From NCBI GenBank assembly GCA_031772625.1, contig CM062818.1, positions 214,079,742 to 214,143,741 on the forward strand: DNA of 64,000 nucleotides, written 5' to 3'. Below are positions 1-11,909 of this stretch, piece by piece (position 1 is the first letter of the stretch; every line of letters begins with the position of its first letter). A model generated the notes under the pieces. It searched no databases, was not told the origin of the DNA, and saw only the letters and a program-made list of their open reading frames with translations. This DNA is from Pinus tabuliformis. Lineage: Eukaryota > Streptophyta > Pinopsida > Pinales > Pinaceae. The position numbers and the translations under genes were made by a program.

Positions 1-420
1 GTCTTCCCTGTAGATGTTGACCTAATTTCACAATATTGAGCTATAAAGAGAACCTCACAACCTTTGTCACACATATGACTTACACTTAACAAATTATGTT
101 TTAGACCATCTACAAACAATACATCCTGAGCCTTTCCTATTCCATTAGTCAACTTGATTGTACCCTTTCCTCTAACTTTTCCTACTTCATCATTGCAGAA
201 AGTGACATTTCCAGTTTTATTTTCATGCAGGCATACAAACTTGCTTTTATCTCCTGTCATATGTCTAGAGCAGCCACTGTCCACATACTCTTTACTATTT
301 TGATCTTGAGCATATATAACTAGGTAACACTTATCATCTTCCTTTTCTTCCTTCTTCTTTCTCCATTGCATGCATCCATCAATTCTATAATTATAACGAG
401 ATGATAATCTATCGTCATTA
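1..420 (-). pseudogene. copia pol, retropepsin (aspartic protease) domain, partial
   Basis: Reverse-strand translation of about 1-290 gives the copia protease core. The catalytic motif VDSGCSRHMTGD lies near 252-287. It is followed by a typical copia stretch containing GKGTIKL and the motif LKHNLLSVSHMC. In this family the protease cleaves the Gag-Pol polyprotein inside virus-like particles. The D-S-G catalytic triplet is intact. The frame is open from about 290 to the window edge but has no nearby start codon, as expected for an internal domain of a polyprotein. The upstream part (290-420) links to the zinc-knuckle fragment. Identification rests on the motif and its order after gag. Confidence 0.85.
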
Positions 421-422
421 AG

Positions 423-743
423 CTAACATTCATATGACTTGTGACAAAAGTTGTGACAATAGAAACATTCAATGATATCAAGGAGAGAAGCATATGCATT
501 TTTATCTAGATTAATGTATTTTTTTATGTATGTGAATCCATTATTGGCCTTACTTCTTTTAGAATTTCCCATATCAATTCTTCTAATATAAGCTCTACAA
601 TCTATGGCTTTATGTCCAAAAATTTTTGCAGCAGTAACAATATCCATAGAAAAAGTATATGTACATGGTAGTGGATGTCGTTTGGGGATATAACCATCTA
701 TATATTTGATAATATTGTCTCTTGAAGAAGTATGGTTTCTCAT
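423..743 (-). pseudogene. copia gag C-terminal part with degenerate zinc knuckles
   Basis: This 106-residue open stretch lies between gag and protease of the copia element. Near its end it has CFYCHNFCHKSYEC, a CCHC-type knuckle whose third ligand position is disturbed. An earlier stretch, FGHKAIDCR, looks like the second half of another knuckle that lost its first cysteines. CCHC knuckles bind genomic RNA in the particle. Position and composition support a nucleocapsid remnant. The methionine used here is only the first one in the open stretch and is probably not a real start. Confidence 0.65.
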
Positions 744-1187
744 AGTTTGTTGTTTGATTATCCATTCATTTTATCTCCTGTAATTTTTCGGTAGTGTTTC
801 TTTGCAGTTGTTCATTTGATGTTGAAGTGTTGCTCAATTTTTTTTCTCAGATTGATGTGAACTATCATTCTCCCCCCTAGCAAATTTTACAAAGGTGATT
901 GTCCTTTTATCCTCGGCCTTGGATTTACTAGATTCTCCTTCATAACCTAACCCAGTCTTTATGAGTGGATACCTCTGAGAATTTAATATCACAACCATTT
1001 TTTCAGACCCTTTTATCTATTGAATATTCATGTTTAGTTCAATTTTATCCTTCTCTAGCTTCCTCTTCAGACTTACCACCTTTTCTTCCAGTCTTTCAAA
1101 CTCCTGGTTTTTATTTTTTATTTGCTGCATCAAAATGTATTCCACCTTATTTTCTTCTTCAAGTTCAACTTTCAACTTGATTATGTC

Positions 1188-2336
1188 TTATGAATTTGAT
1201 TCTTCTTTTACATATTTCAATAGGATCTCTTTCTTCTTTCTATTCTTTAGTTTGAGCCTTTCTATTTCATCTTGGGCACTGATCAACTCCCCCTCAAGGT
1301 CAACCTCATCGTCCTCTTCTTCTTCATATTCCTGACAATCTTTTTCAAGTTCTTCCAAAGCCATCAACATGAATTGATTGGTTCCATCTTCACTCGAGGA
1401 TTCATTAGTACTTTCAGATACACTATTATCTTCTTTAGCACAGAAACTTTCTCTTTTAAATTTTCTCTCTTTCTGCATGTTATTAAACTTGTTCTTCTCT
1501 TTCTCTTTAAGATGATTTTCATCTTTCTTATAAGGACATTTTGAAGCATAATGCCCCACTCTTCCATAATTAAAACACTTAAATGGAAGTTTTCCTTTGT
1601 ACTTACATGTGCCTTTCTTCAACTTTCTGACAAATTTTGCTTCTTCTTCATCCGAACCTAAGCATGAACATTCCTTTTCTTCTATGGAATTATTTGTCTT
1701 GAAATATGCCTCTCTATTGACTCACTACCCTTTTGGAATTTTCATCTCATATGTTGTCAAAGAGCCAACTAGTTGATCCCTGTTCAAAGTCTCAAAGTTT
1801 GTTGTCTCTTCTATAGTTGAAACCTTAGGATTGAATTTAGAAGGTAATGACCTCAATATTTTCTGAACTATTACACTTTCTTTGTTTGTTTCTCCTAAAC
1901 CCATCATGATATTTATGACTTCATCAACTCTTAAAAAGAATGTAGTTATATCTTCATCTGCATTTGTTTTTAAGGTCTCAAACTGCATTCTATACACTTG
2001 TAATTTGCCCATCTTTACATGTTTATCTCCTTCATGAATATTTTAAAATTTAACCCAGATATCTTTGGTTGTCTCACAATGCATTACTTTGATAAATTCA
2101 AACTCACATAAACCACGTAGAAGTGCATTCATAGCTTTTGAATTAGCTATAAAATTGATTTTGGCATCTTTGTCACTAGTTGTTTCCTTTGGTTCTTCAT
2201 ACCCTACTATCACAACAGCCCATACTTCTACTCCTAAAGACATTAAATATGTATTCATTCTCACTTTTCAGAAGGCATAGTTTGTACTAGTAAATAGAGG
2301 GGCTTTATTTGTTGAGCATCCTTCTTGACTAGCCAT
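1188..2336 (-). pseudogene. copia gag (UBN2 family), broken by stops and frameshifts
   Basis: The probable start is the ATG at 2336, shortly downstream of the primer-binding site; the protein begins MASQEGCSTNK. A stop falls about 22 codons in, where the family has tryptophan, and reading then continues from 2264. Pieces at 2264-2043 and 2012-1725 form the UBN2-like capsid core, with TTKDIWVKF, ITTFFLRVDEV and ILRSLPSKF. The piece at 1622-1188 has a knuckle CFNYGRVGHYASKC in which the second cysteine is tyrosine, then an acidic and lysine-rich coiled-coil-like tail. Gag packages element RNA. The order, length and neighbouring PBS make the family call firm; the gene is not functional. Confidence 0.85.
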
Positions 2337-2388
2337 TTTACTGACTTAGGACCTCCTTCTAGTTGTTAGACTACTACTAAAGGAACTT

Positions 2389-2402
2389 GGCTCTGATACC
2401 AA
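2389..2402 (-). promoter_or_regulatory. copia primer-binding site (initiator tRNA-Met type)
   Basis: On the minus strand this reads TTGGTATCAGAGCC, the usual plant copia PBS complementary to the 3' end of initiator tRNA-Met. It lies one base from the LTR edge (TG at 2404) and about 55 bases upstream of the gag start. Confidence 0.85.
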
Positions 2403-2403
2403 T

Positions 2404-3659
2404 TGATATTTATGATTGGAAATTACTGAGGGGGGGTGAATTAGTAATTTAAAATATTTACTTTTTTCTCAACTTAATTTTCTTCTTATGTAGCTAATGG
2501 TTTATGTATGTGCTATATTATTATTGAATTCTTTTAGTAGGTGTCAAAGAGATGAATTTGCAAATATATTTATCAAGAATTCAATAACATTCACACCATA
2601 TTAAAGAACCAACACATGAAGACACCAAATATAAGTGGAAACCATGACGGGAGAAAACCAAATATTTTAGACTGAAAGTGATGTAAAGGCAAGCTACTAT
2701 GCCTTATTACATCTGATTTTTGTAGGCTCCAACCTACAAGAGGCTCCTACCTCAAAGGAATCTCCTACTCCCACAAATTTTCTGTAGGGTACAAGCCATA
2801 GGGTGCTCCTACCTCAACAGGCTACAACTTGTTATTTATCACACTACAACATAGAAAGGGACATAAATATCTCAATCGCAACATCAAGTCATAAATGTTG
2901 GCTACCTTATATACAATTTTGTTGTCAAGTCTATTGTCGCACTGCTTCTCCTTTACAACATTGTGCCTCTTATGTTGTTGCTCATCAATCTTCTTATGCA
3001 AGCTTCTTCACATCAAAAAGTTCTCTTTCTATTCAACAATGTATCTTTTATATGAAAGTATTATTGATTGTTTGTATTCTTTTCAGGAATATGAAATGAG
3101 GCATTGTCTCTTCGTCTTCTAAAACTATACACAAGCTTGTCTCTTCATTTTCAATTCTAAAAAAAAAATGTAACATAAACAAAGGAGGAAATAAAACAAT
3201 TCAATAATCAATTATTACAAGAGACAAATCATATTTGTATTATCTTGTATCATACATTTTGTTCAATGAAAGCATATATTTTTCAGCTTGTGTCTCAATA
3301 TTTTACATTCCATTTTATGATATCCAGCCTTCACATTGCTTTTTTTCACATCACTTTCAACCTTTGCAATTACATCAACAACATTCATTAATATTAATCA
3401 ATCAGCTTAATGGCAATAAGTTTCCTTATCATGACCATTTGACATCAATGCCAATATTACCAACAATAAGTTGTAATTTATAAGCTCTACGACATAATTA
3501 AAAACACTAGATATTCATATAGCCATGGACATCATAGGAAGTTGACAACTGAAAATACAAAGATATTTAAGCATTTGTTCATGAATCATACAAAAACATG
3601 TATCATATTTCTATCACATTTAACATAAATCATCTGGGATGGCCCTCGTAAAAAGTTCA
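2404..3659 (-). mobile_element. 5' LTR of the copia element; outer edge not defined
   Basis: The inner edge is clear. The plus strand begins TGATATTTATGATTGG next to the PBS and runs into a G-run and GTGAATTAG, a start typical of plant copia LTR ends. I could not see a second LTR copy, so the outer edge is not fixed. The stretch to about 3659 is AT-rich, has no supported coding sequence and ends where the next element may begin. Confidence 0.5.
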
Positions 3660-6242
3660 TGTAATAAAAGTTAATAAAGAAAAAATAAGACCATGGTTAA
3701 GGGACACATTCCAAGCTGAATGTTGGGCAAAGATAGCCTAGTGGGCATCATTGGATGTGTGTTTTGGCTAACGAAAATTGGCAAAGTCTAAGGAAAAGGC
3801 ATCAAAAGGAAAAAAGGCATTTTTGGCACATTTATTTATGAAAATAAAGGAAACTAGGAGAAAAGGAAGGTAAAAGGTCATAGGTTGCATGTGAGGAGGA
3901 AATTGAAGGAAAATAATGGAAAATGAAGAAATTATAGGTCGCATGCATAAAAAGGCTTCTGAGGACCAGTTCATGGTTTTTGTCAAGTTCAAGTTTGGAT
4001 CTCTCTCATTATTCTCTCTCTCTCTCTCACTCTCTTGGTCACTTAGAGTTTTCTTGGAGAACTATAGTTTGGAGCAAAAGGAAAGGGAAAGCAAAGAAAG
4101 GAAAAGTGTTAGGATATTCCGACACATAGGATATAGTTAAGTTCAACTTGGTCTAGCATAGAGTTAGGTTAGAGTTAGGTAAAGTGTGTTTCTTTACCGT
4201 TGTACATTTTGTAACTTACAATCCGACGGTCACGATATGTAGTGATCCGACGGTTCACTCTCACCTCGGTATTACCGACACTTGATCCGTGGCTTGACAC
4301 CCGATTGGTCCATGAGTTCTATTTAAAGCGCATGGAGGGTCATTGTTCGGGTAATCCGTGCATGAGAGAAGCTTATGTAAATTTTCATTCTTTGATTAAT
4401 AAATTGTCTGTACCCACGTTGGGACAGGCCGTGGACTGTTTCCCTCCTTGCACTCTGAGGGTTTTAACCACGTCAAAAATACTGGTGTATTGATTTGAGA
4501 TCTGGTTGTGAGCGGTGTCCTTTTGGTATTCTTTCTGAGGAACTTACCCTGTAAATTCCTACAAAAAGAAAATAAAGCAAGGATCAAGGAAATGACAGCA
4601 GGATCAAGCAGATTCAGTAGGAATACTTGCATGTAACCTTTCTCATGTGCGATTTCCTAGCTGGTTTGGACATGCATGGCTTTGCATGTTGGTGTATGCT
4701 TATCCTGCCATCAGTGGCATGGTCCTGTCGGGTTATGACAATGGATTTCAACCTAGCTTAGCCTTTTTCCAGATGCCATGGTATGTTGGGATTTTTATTT
4801 CGGTTTCGGAACTTTTGAATTGCTAGAAGGATTTCAAAATTCGGGGCAGAGATGGTCTCAAGGTTTATTCCCAAAGGCCTAGGAATCCCTTGATCGGTTT
4901 TGGCGGGATACACGGTAAATACTGAGGGAGTAGTCTCAGTTTAGGGCCTAGTGATCCGAGTTTGGATTGTGGTAAAGCTTGAGAGACAAGGAGACAGAAA
5001 ATTCCTCAAGAATAGCGATGGATTTTAGATGACATTCCAAGTTCAGTTTGGTTGTAATCGGACCATCGATTTTGGTGTGATCATGGTTGGATGTGGGTGG
5101 AGGTGGTTTAACCTCTAGATTCCCTCGGTTGTTCTTGGATTGGTTGTTCTATGAGATCCCACATTAATGCTTGGAATATGGCATGGGGGTGACTAAATGA
5201 AAGAGAGATTTGTTTTAGCCATGTCTATGGTCAGGCGGTACTTGGAAGTCTCGAACCTGGTCATATTTTCCTATGATTAATTAAATCTAAGTTCTCTTAC
5301 TTTTTCATTAATTTATATGTGGATTTAATGGTTTTCATATCTATGATATTTATATGATTTTATGCTGGTTATAAGCATGGTTGAATGACTGGTTCATGTC
5401 ATGGTTATTTCATATATTTACTTGTAACTATTAAATGGATGGATGCAAGACCTAATTGATGATGTATTGGTTCAATGGAGAAGAAGGTGATCCTTCTTTT
5501 TATCTTTCATAATTTGTTTCAGTGTTTATGCTTTGTCTTGTATCCTGGACCTGTAAGTTGCATTGATGCCAAGTGTTTGACAGAATGCCAATCCCGGTTG
5601 GGGATGCTTAGGCCTAGTCCTTAGGGTGATTTTTGATTTATCAACATTCTTATTATGTTTCTAATGAATTCTGAAAGTTACAACAAGTTCTGGGCAGAGG
5701 CCAGTATTCTGGGCTAGAAAAGTGGCTTAAATCCTGAGGTCGCTGGCACAAAACTGGCAATTCTGGTCCATAGTCATTGGTAGGCAGGCCTATGAGAGTG
5801 AATTTAGGTTGTTTACTGCTCCCTTTCCCATTACATGAGAGAAACTATGGCCTAAGAGCTGCGAGCGACTTTAGGTTTTTGGCTGCTCCCTTGCTCATAG
5901 CATGAGAGCGATTATGGCCTAAGAGCTGCAAAATAGCAGTGGGACCTAGGGATAGGCTGTCTGAGTGGCTGACTTGTCTCCTGAGGGTTCTTTTGATGAT
6001 GTTGGATGATTATATGTGATGTTTCATTGATTCCACTTCCTTAAGGTGACATAGGAGGTTGAATTTGATTATATTAGCATCTTGGCAGTCTGAAATGTTG
6101 GGTTATTAAAACTCTTTAACGAGTTATTCCTCCACCATCTAAAAATTGTCTCACTTGTACGAACTCATTATTTATAAATATCTCCTCATTTTTACCCTGG
6201 TTGGCATGGTTAATTTGGGTAGACCTGGGAGGGGGTGTTATA
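3660..6242 (+). mobile_element. 5' LTR of Ty3/gypsy element G1 (start tentative)
   Basis: The right edge is supported. The LTR ends GGGGGTGTTATA, a one-base change from the usual TGTTACA end, and is followed three bases later by a TGGTATCAGAGC primer-binding site. A TATA-like TTCTATTTAAAG lies near 4319. The left edge at 3660 (TGTAATAAAAG) is only a guess from the expected TGTAA start, so the LTR may be shorter. No coding sequence is supported inside; short open stretches here are chance. Confidence 0.5.
4008..4042. repeat. (TC)n microsatellite
   Basis: An imperfect CT/TC run lies inside the G1 LTR region, just upstream of the presumed transcription start. Confidence 0.85.
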
Positions 6243-6245
6243 GAT

Positions 6246-6257
6246 TGGTATCAGAGC
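6246..6257 (+). promoter_or_regulatory. G1 primer-binding site
   Basis: The sequence TGGTATCAGAGC lies directly after the LTR end and matches the initiator tRNA-Met-type PBS used by many plant Ty3/gypsy chromoviruses. It starts the leader of G1; gag begins about 660 bases downstream. Confidence 0.85.
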
Positions 6258-6914
6258 ATGGTTACGCTCTCTTTGGGTCATATTTGGTGCTACAAATATG
6301 GGTGAATGTGTTGGTCATGCATGCATGTGAATTGCATGTGTGGCTCTTACACGTGCGTTCCATGTGCTTGTTGCACTGCATCATATTGATCATGGTATTA
6401 GTAAGGTTATCCTAAGGAACTTGAAGTCGATTTTATGGAATGCATTGTCATGGGTATATGACCAGTTATACAATTATATGCAGCTTGATTACATCCTTAT
6501 ACGTTGGGTTGCATTCTTGGTTATTTTATTAAATGCATCAGTCTTGTAGGTTGATTACAAGAGTTAACTACATGCGGTTATGCATATGTGTAGTTGATTA
6601 GGGATTGCTTATGCAGGTGGATAGTTGCATGAGGCAACAAGTATACTGGAGTATTGGTTTTTTTCATGCATGAGGTCATAGCATGCATTTTTGATATGGC
6701 CTTGCTTTAGTGACGGGACCCTAGTTAATATGATGGTTATGCATTGATGCACTTATTGATATATGTGTATATGTTATTATGGTTATGTTGTACATGAATT
6801 ACATTGATTTGATGATCTTGCAGGCAAGGTATCCTCCCTTAGTTATGCTAAGGTACATTGCTTTATGGTGATTCTTTTTAGCTGACATAGTATGCCTTGA
6901 AGGAAATAGATCAG

Positions 6915-7731
6915 ATGTTTAGCAAGGTGGTAGACTACATAAAATCTCCTTATGCATCAGGTGGGTAGCATGGTGTGGGGAATTCTTCTGACTTGGTAGA
7001 CATATTGGGAAGCTTGTGGGAAGAAATAAGGAGTTGCAAAGCAGACAATGAAAAAATCATCCAGGCACAAGAGAAACAAGTAGAGGTGAATGTGATATTA
7101 CTTCAGAGTTCATCAAATTTGCATCCATAGGGACCTCTTCGAATTAGCCATGGGCATGAGCACAGAAATAATGGGGCATATGGCAGCATGTCTCATAATA
7201 GACATAGTCAGATAGGTCTGACACTATTAGAGATGGCAGGATGTTGGAAACTTCGGATAGGAGGGGTGACAGACACAAGTATTACTCTAGTTCTGGTTCT
7301 GATAGACATCATGATCATCATCATTATCATCCGTACATGAGGAATGATAGGGGATACTTGTCATATGAGTTCAAGAAGGCAAAGACACCCACCTTTGATG
7401 GAGAGATGAATAATTCACAAGATGTAGAGGCTTGGTTTCTTGGCATGAGGAAATTCTTTAGATTGCATGATTACTCAAAAAACATGAAAGCAAGAATAAC
7501 CCTTTTCAGTCTCAAATGTAAAGCGGATATTTGGTGGGAAGTCGTGAAGAATGTCAAGGACATACATGAGGATGATTTGACCTGGAATGCATTTGAAAGG
7601 CTCTTCAAGAAGAAGTACTTATCTGAGAGTTACTATGATGATAGAGCTAAAGAGTATTATGAGTTGCGAATGGGTTCTATGACAGATGAGGAATATACTA
7701 GCAGATTTTTGGAGTTATTGAGATATGTTCC
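6915..7731 (+). pseudogene. G1 gag, 5' part (interrupted by a 30.9-kb insertion)
   Basis: The likely start is the ATG at 6915 (MFSKVVDYIK). The N-terminal part has stops; from 7241 it is open. It shows a histidine-rich stretch (HHDHHHYHP), then the Ty3/gypsy capsid core: PTFDGEM, VEAWFLGMRKFF, ADIWWEVV, FKKKYLSE and MTDEEYTSRFLELLRYVP. The open frame runs a little past 7731, but those last residues come from the inserted LTR. The true continuation, starting VPYLIEENTK, is at 38642. Family and break point are well supported because the two halves join in frame across a 5-base target duplication. Confidence 0.9.
7727..7731 (+). repeat. Target-site duplication GTTCC, left copy
   Basis: These are five bases of the G1 gag gene immediately before the LARD LTR start. 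The right copy at 38642-38646 reads GTGCC, one mismatch. The pair brackets the 30.9-kb insertion. Confidence 0.85.
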
Positions 7732-8442
7732 TGTTAACGGTGTTGGACCCGCCAATATGTCAGGGGATCTCCCCGGTAAGAATTCATAATTAGAACTCAA
7801 ACCGTTTGGTGTAGGAGTCCCAGTAGTGGGTCGTACGGTATCGCCTTGACTACAGTTTCACATAGAGGAAAGTAAGATGTCCCTATTGGTAGCAAGGGTA
7901 TGATAGATGCATCGAGTCAAGGAAGGTGCATGAATGGTTCTAACACATGTAAAGTAGGGTGAGTGTGCCACTTAGAAACTTGTAATAGTACACAGCTTGG
8001 AAGGGAAAACACAAGAGAAGATGCATCACCGGCTGGAAAGGAATATAGCGAGCAATCCAAAGTTACGGTTAAACCAATAAACACATTTAAGTAAGATTCA
8101 TACATACTTATATAGAATAGTCCATACATGCATGCGTAAGAAAACTGATACATATATCATTTAGACTAAACAAGATAGTTGGAATACAGTATGACATATG
8201 CATGAAACGTGCTAGCCCTGTTATATTAAGAAGTGTAAGTTCCAGTCATACAATACATCCATGTCTAACCACTAGCCCCGATAGTGGAACATTATAGCCA
8301 CAACTAACTGCTCCTCTAAAGAGATATACTAGCTCTACACAGTGGAGAAGCTAAGGCTCCTTACAATATTGTCAAAGATTTCTCTAAGATACTCCTATTG
8401 GAAGCTTGGCTGACCAGAAGCCTATACAATGAGTTATGAGGG

Positions 8443-8453
8443 ACTATATATAG
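8443..8453 (-). promoter_or_regulatory. LARD TATA box in LTR-A
   Basis: The minus strand reads CTATATATAGT. The same element is kept at the equivalent sites 17026-17036 (LTR-B) and 27809-27819 (LTR-C). It lies about 700 bases before the PBS-proximal LTR end, a normal place for an LTR promoter. Confidence 0.6.
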
Positions 8454-8642
8454 CAAAGGGTGGGGTGGCCCTTGATATTCCCCTTTGTGACAGTTCAACT
8501 ACCCTCATGACTCTGCATCTACACTATGATTGTTACATCTAACTATCGACACTTGAAATTACACTTAAAAAGACATTACACACAATCTGCACATGTACCC
8601 ATGTGAGACAAAATAGGCTTGAGTAAGCCATGCAAGCCATCA

Positions 8643-11600
8643 CTATGACTCGGACAACTGTGAGAAAACCAACCCTTCGACATCCTCATGGTGGTTGACA
8701 GTGGCAAAATAATGCCAAGCTTGGTAGTCCGCGATGGTGTCTGTGTACTCTAAGGTGAAATATTTCTGGAAATGAACTCTTGCCTCCATAGCATCCAAGT
8801 ACACTACTCGGGCTCCTTTGTCCAACTCGTCTGATAGCATGCGCATCATTGTCTTGAGTGCATCCATACCAGTAACATACTTGTGCATGGTGTCTACATT
8901 GATCACCAATTCTAGGCTGGTGGCTATGGGAATCAACTCGCCAAAGTATGATTCAATATCCAGTCAGACCTATGCCTTTGTCTTCGCCTGGGTAAGTGTC
9001 CGAATAGATGGGATCACATGTGCACGCACAAAAACATCCATACTCCTAAATTCCCATACATGGGAAGCTTGTAAACTCATGATGAGCTACAAGAGATCTT
9101 CATAGTTCCATATTCGACTCCGGATGTGTGCCTTCATTTCGACCGCTCTAGGCTTCATCATCTTAGGCAAGTGTAGTGGGGTTCCCTTGTAATTCATTGT
9201 CCATTTTTTCATGTAATCAACAGCAGCATACACATTCGACAAGATACGCACTCTCCTAGCACATCGTTGCTGCCAACCATTGGGAGGGACAACTGCATTA
9301 TGCATTGTACCAAAATTGGCATACAACGCCCGCATGACTATGTCAAGGGACAATACTTCATTCAGTATTTCCTTCTTCAACTTTTCTTGGGTGGATGTTG
9401 TAACCAATTCTCCTCCCTTGTTGGTCATCTATAGCTCCTTAGCCATTCGCTCGTTCTGGGCTATCAGGAAGAAGACACTCGAGCTAGTGTCTTCGGCATA
9501 TGCTCTGGTAGCATCGGCCAATGCTACTCGATGTTTGCGCACGTCAGACACAATCACTCATTCCTCAAACTATGTAGGAGATGTATGATCATCCGGAGTC
9601 GACTCTCTATGAGATTTCACAACTCTATGTTGAGACTCATCAAATTAGTTTTTGTGCATCTCTCCCTCCAGATTGTCTGCAAGGATTTCAGTGTCTCCTT
9701 GGTCGCTTGGAACTTGCTCCTCTTCTAGATGCAGTGAAGCTGGTGGGTCAACCTCTTGGTGATGGGGCATTAGGTCGATATCTTGCTCTAACTCCTAGTG
9801 CTCCATGTCTATATCCATCTGTTCAAGTGCTTGTTCAATCTCTCGAGCAAAGTCTTTCACCTACAATTTTTCACCCTGTCTTCCTGATGCCAACTATTCA
9901 GATGAATCGAATACTTTACGAACGCAATTTCATCTATTTGTACATGTTGCACCCCCTGTTGTACCTGTTCCTGTGGTGCTTCCTTCTCCTTTCTGCGCAG
10001 CTCTTGTTCCTTCCTGAGTTTCTCCTTCAACTGATGTAACTCCTTCTCCGTTTCCTACATTCTCCATTTTTCTCTCTACCTTTACGCATTCCTCTTGTCG
10101 CGTTGTTGCCTCTTCGCCTCTATTGCCAAAGTTGCTTTCTGCACAAGTGGGTCTACTCGGAACTTGCAGCTTTGTTCCTCCTCCATGTTGTCGAAAATCT
10201 TCCTCTTTCCCTTGTCACGCACTAGTATGTTTACCTCTGTTGTTGCTGCTATTGGTGCTCTCCGAGATGCTACTTCACGCTGCATCGCTAACCATTCCAC
10301 AGTGAGGCTGACTAGTTTCTTGGGTCTGGAGAAGCTGTGACAATATCTCCATGGGTCTTCCTCCACCCAATGATATGCCATGTCGATCCATGTAAACTAT
10401 ACTCTTGTGCATTGGTCTTTCACAAGACAATGCGAGTCATACAGATTGTAACTTTGGGTGTCGAATGGATATTTCTTCATCTCCTCTGCTTCGACATTCG
10501 CATTCTTGAAATTTTGTATCTCATATAACTTGATCCACAATGGAAGGGCGGGCCAAGGTGCCTTCTTCTTTCGGTGGAGCCTAGCTGACAATCCTGCCGA
10601 GATGTGATATGATACTTCCTGCATGATGAGTCTGTACAAGGCAAAATTCGGTAGAACATTTTGAGGCTTCTTTGTGTTTTACATCCATATGAAGGAGCCA
10701 GATGGTGGGGCATACCAATCTGCTATATCAATTAGTGCCTCCATTGCTTCCTTGACATGTAGGGTGGATCCTATTCAAATATCATCTTGTGCACTAGGGT
10801 GACAAAATGATCAGACAGTTGTGTGATAACTCCTCTAAAGCTGCATTTGGACAACATCTTACAATAAGTCTTCACAAAGGTCTCCGCCGATGTCCATGCA
10901 CGCTTCAAGCCCAGGAAATCCTAATGGGCAAAGATTGCATCCAATATGTAGGCGGACATGTAGATTTTTGCTTGCATACATTTGGGTGGTTGTTGAGCTC
11001 TTGTTACCTGATTCTTCAGTTGGTGATCCAATGTGTCAAACGAGTTGCATGCTATGCTTTCTTTGCCCAGTTGGTCCAACGCGATCACCCAACTCTATGG
11101 GAAGGTTTCCTTGCTCTCTTGGCCATACAAGCGACAGGAAAAGATGACCAAGTATTGATACGCCTTCCGCAGTATTTTCATCTTGTAGACCTGGTTGGGT
11201 GTCGTCCTAAATTTGGTTGGCTCCTTCACCCAATTCTTCAATATATCTCTGGAGTTGGCATTGCTACTAGGTATGCTGAAGGGAGTCTCCATGGTGATCA
11301 CGGGCTTCGACATCTGATACATCTATTCATAATCATGTTCCCTAAAAGTAGCAATCTTTGTCTCACTGACATTGTTCAATGTCATTGTCTCAGTATCAGT
11401 GTGTGAGACGATCTAATGTATCATGTCCATGCATGGGAGCACGAGATACCTGCATGCAATCTGATACAAGCTGAACTTGTGGATGTTCACATAGACTTGG
11501 CGGTCTTCGAGATCTTCTCCAAATGTGCCTGCAAATGCATCACTGACCTCTTGCCATTTCATCTTGATGTCCTTATCTACAAACAGCTTGGTGTCTTCAT

Positions 11601-11688
11601 AGATCAGCAAACTTGTAGACAGTCACTCGAATGCTGCTCCAGTTGCACTTCCGTCATTGTCCTTTGATGCTAATCTCTTGGAGGCCAT
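8643..11688 (-). pseudogene. Unrecognised ~1,000-codon reading frame inside the LARD LTR (copy A)
   Basis: I do not recognise this protein. Reading starts at the ATG at 11688 (MASKRLASKDNDG) and ends at TAG 8643 (...VFSQLSES). It is spread over several open blocks separated by frameshifts: 11610-11413, 11322-11095, 10639-10397, 10381-10082, 9428-9087 and 8936-8643. Blocks are hydrophilic and look like real protein, for example KWQEVSDAFAGTFGEDLED, YLVIFSCRLYGQESKETFP, YHISAGLSARLHRKKKAPW, and a Lys/Arg/Gln-rich helical segment EAKRQQRDKRN. No nuclease, polymerase or zinc-knuckle motif is visible. The same blocks recur in LTR-B and the C-terminal part in LTR-C. It is in element sense, within U3. 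It could be a captured host gene or an element-specific accessory protein. Confidence 0.6.
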
Positions 11689-11909
11689 TGATCCTAAACT
11701 GCTGAGAGGCAGACGAACACCTGCGAGATCTGGAGACACAACGACATGGATGGAAAGAAATATGTCAGCTAAAACCAAAGAAAACTTGAGGAACGACATG
11801 CAACATACCTGGGGATTGACTGTCAAGGATTGCGCAGTTTTTCCTGGGATGCCAGGAGACTGGCTGCCAGAACTACGCAAAAGGCAGTATGCACTATCTG
11901 GAGGCTGGC

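Larger units (their letters stand above)
1..2403 (-). mobile_element. Ty1/copia retrotransposon, internal region (5' part, cut by window edge)
   Basis: This is a minus-strand copia-type element reading from the primer-binding site near 2402 towards the window start. In order it shows a UBN2-type gag, two zinc-knuckle remnants and the retropepsin domain. Integrase, reverse transcriptase and RNase H would lie to the left, outside the window. A copia-style primer-binding site and an LTR edge (TG at 2404) sit immediately to the right, which fixes orientation. The coding sequence has several stops and frameshifts, so this is a decayed copy. Confidence 0.9.

Noticed and set aside
965..1544. Plus-strand open stretches over the copia gag
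   Set aside because: They are reverse-complement shadows of the minus-strand gag, with low-complexity Ser/Phe composition.
6146..6549. Plus-strand open stretches around the G1 LTR end and PBS
   Set aside because: They cross the LTR end and primer-binding site, so they cannot be a gene of the element, and have no domain motif.
7732..8492. A shorter, 761-bp LTR for the LARD (7732-8492, 16315-17075, 27098-27858)
   Set aside because: The three stretches are equal in length and end at a TGTGACA, but the true outer right end (38641, beside the TSD) matches position 13338, which requires ~5.6-kb LTRs.
9581..10039. Plus-strand 152-residue open stretch and similar ones in LTR-A
   Set aside because: They lie opposite the minus-strand block structure repeated in LTR-B; the plus-strand versions are not conserved in length.
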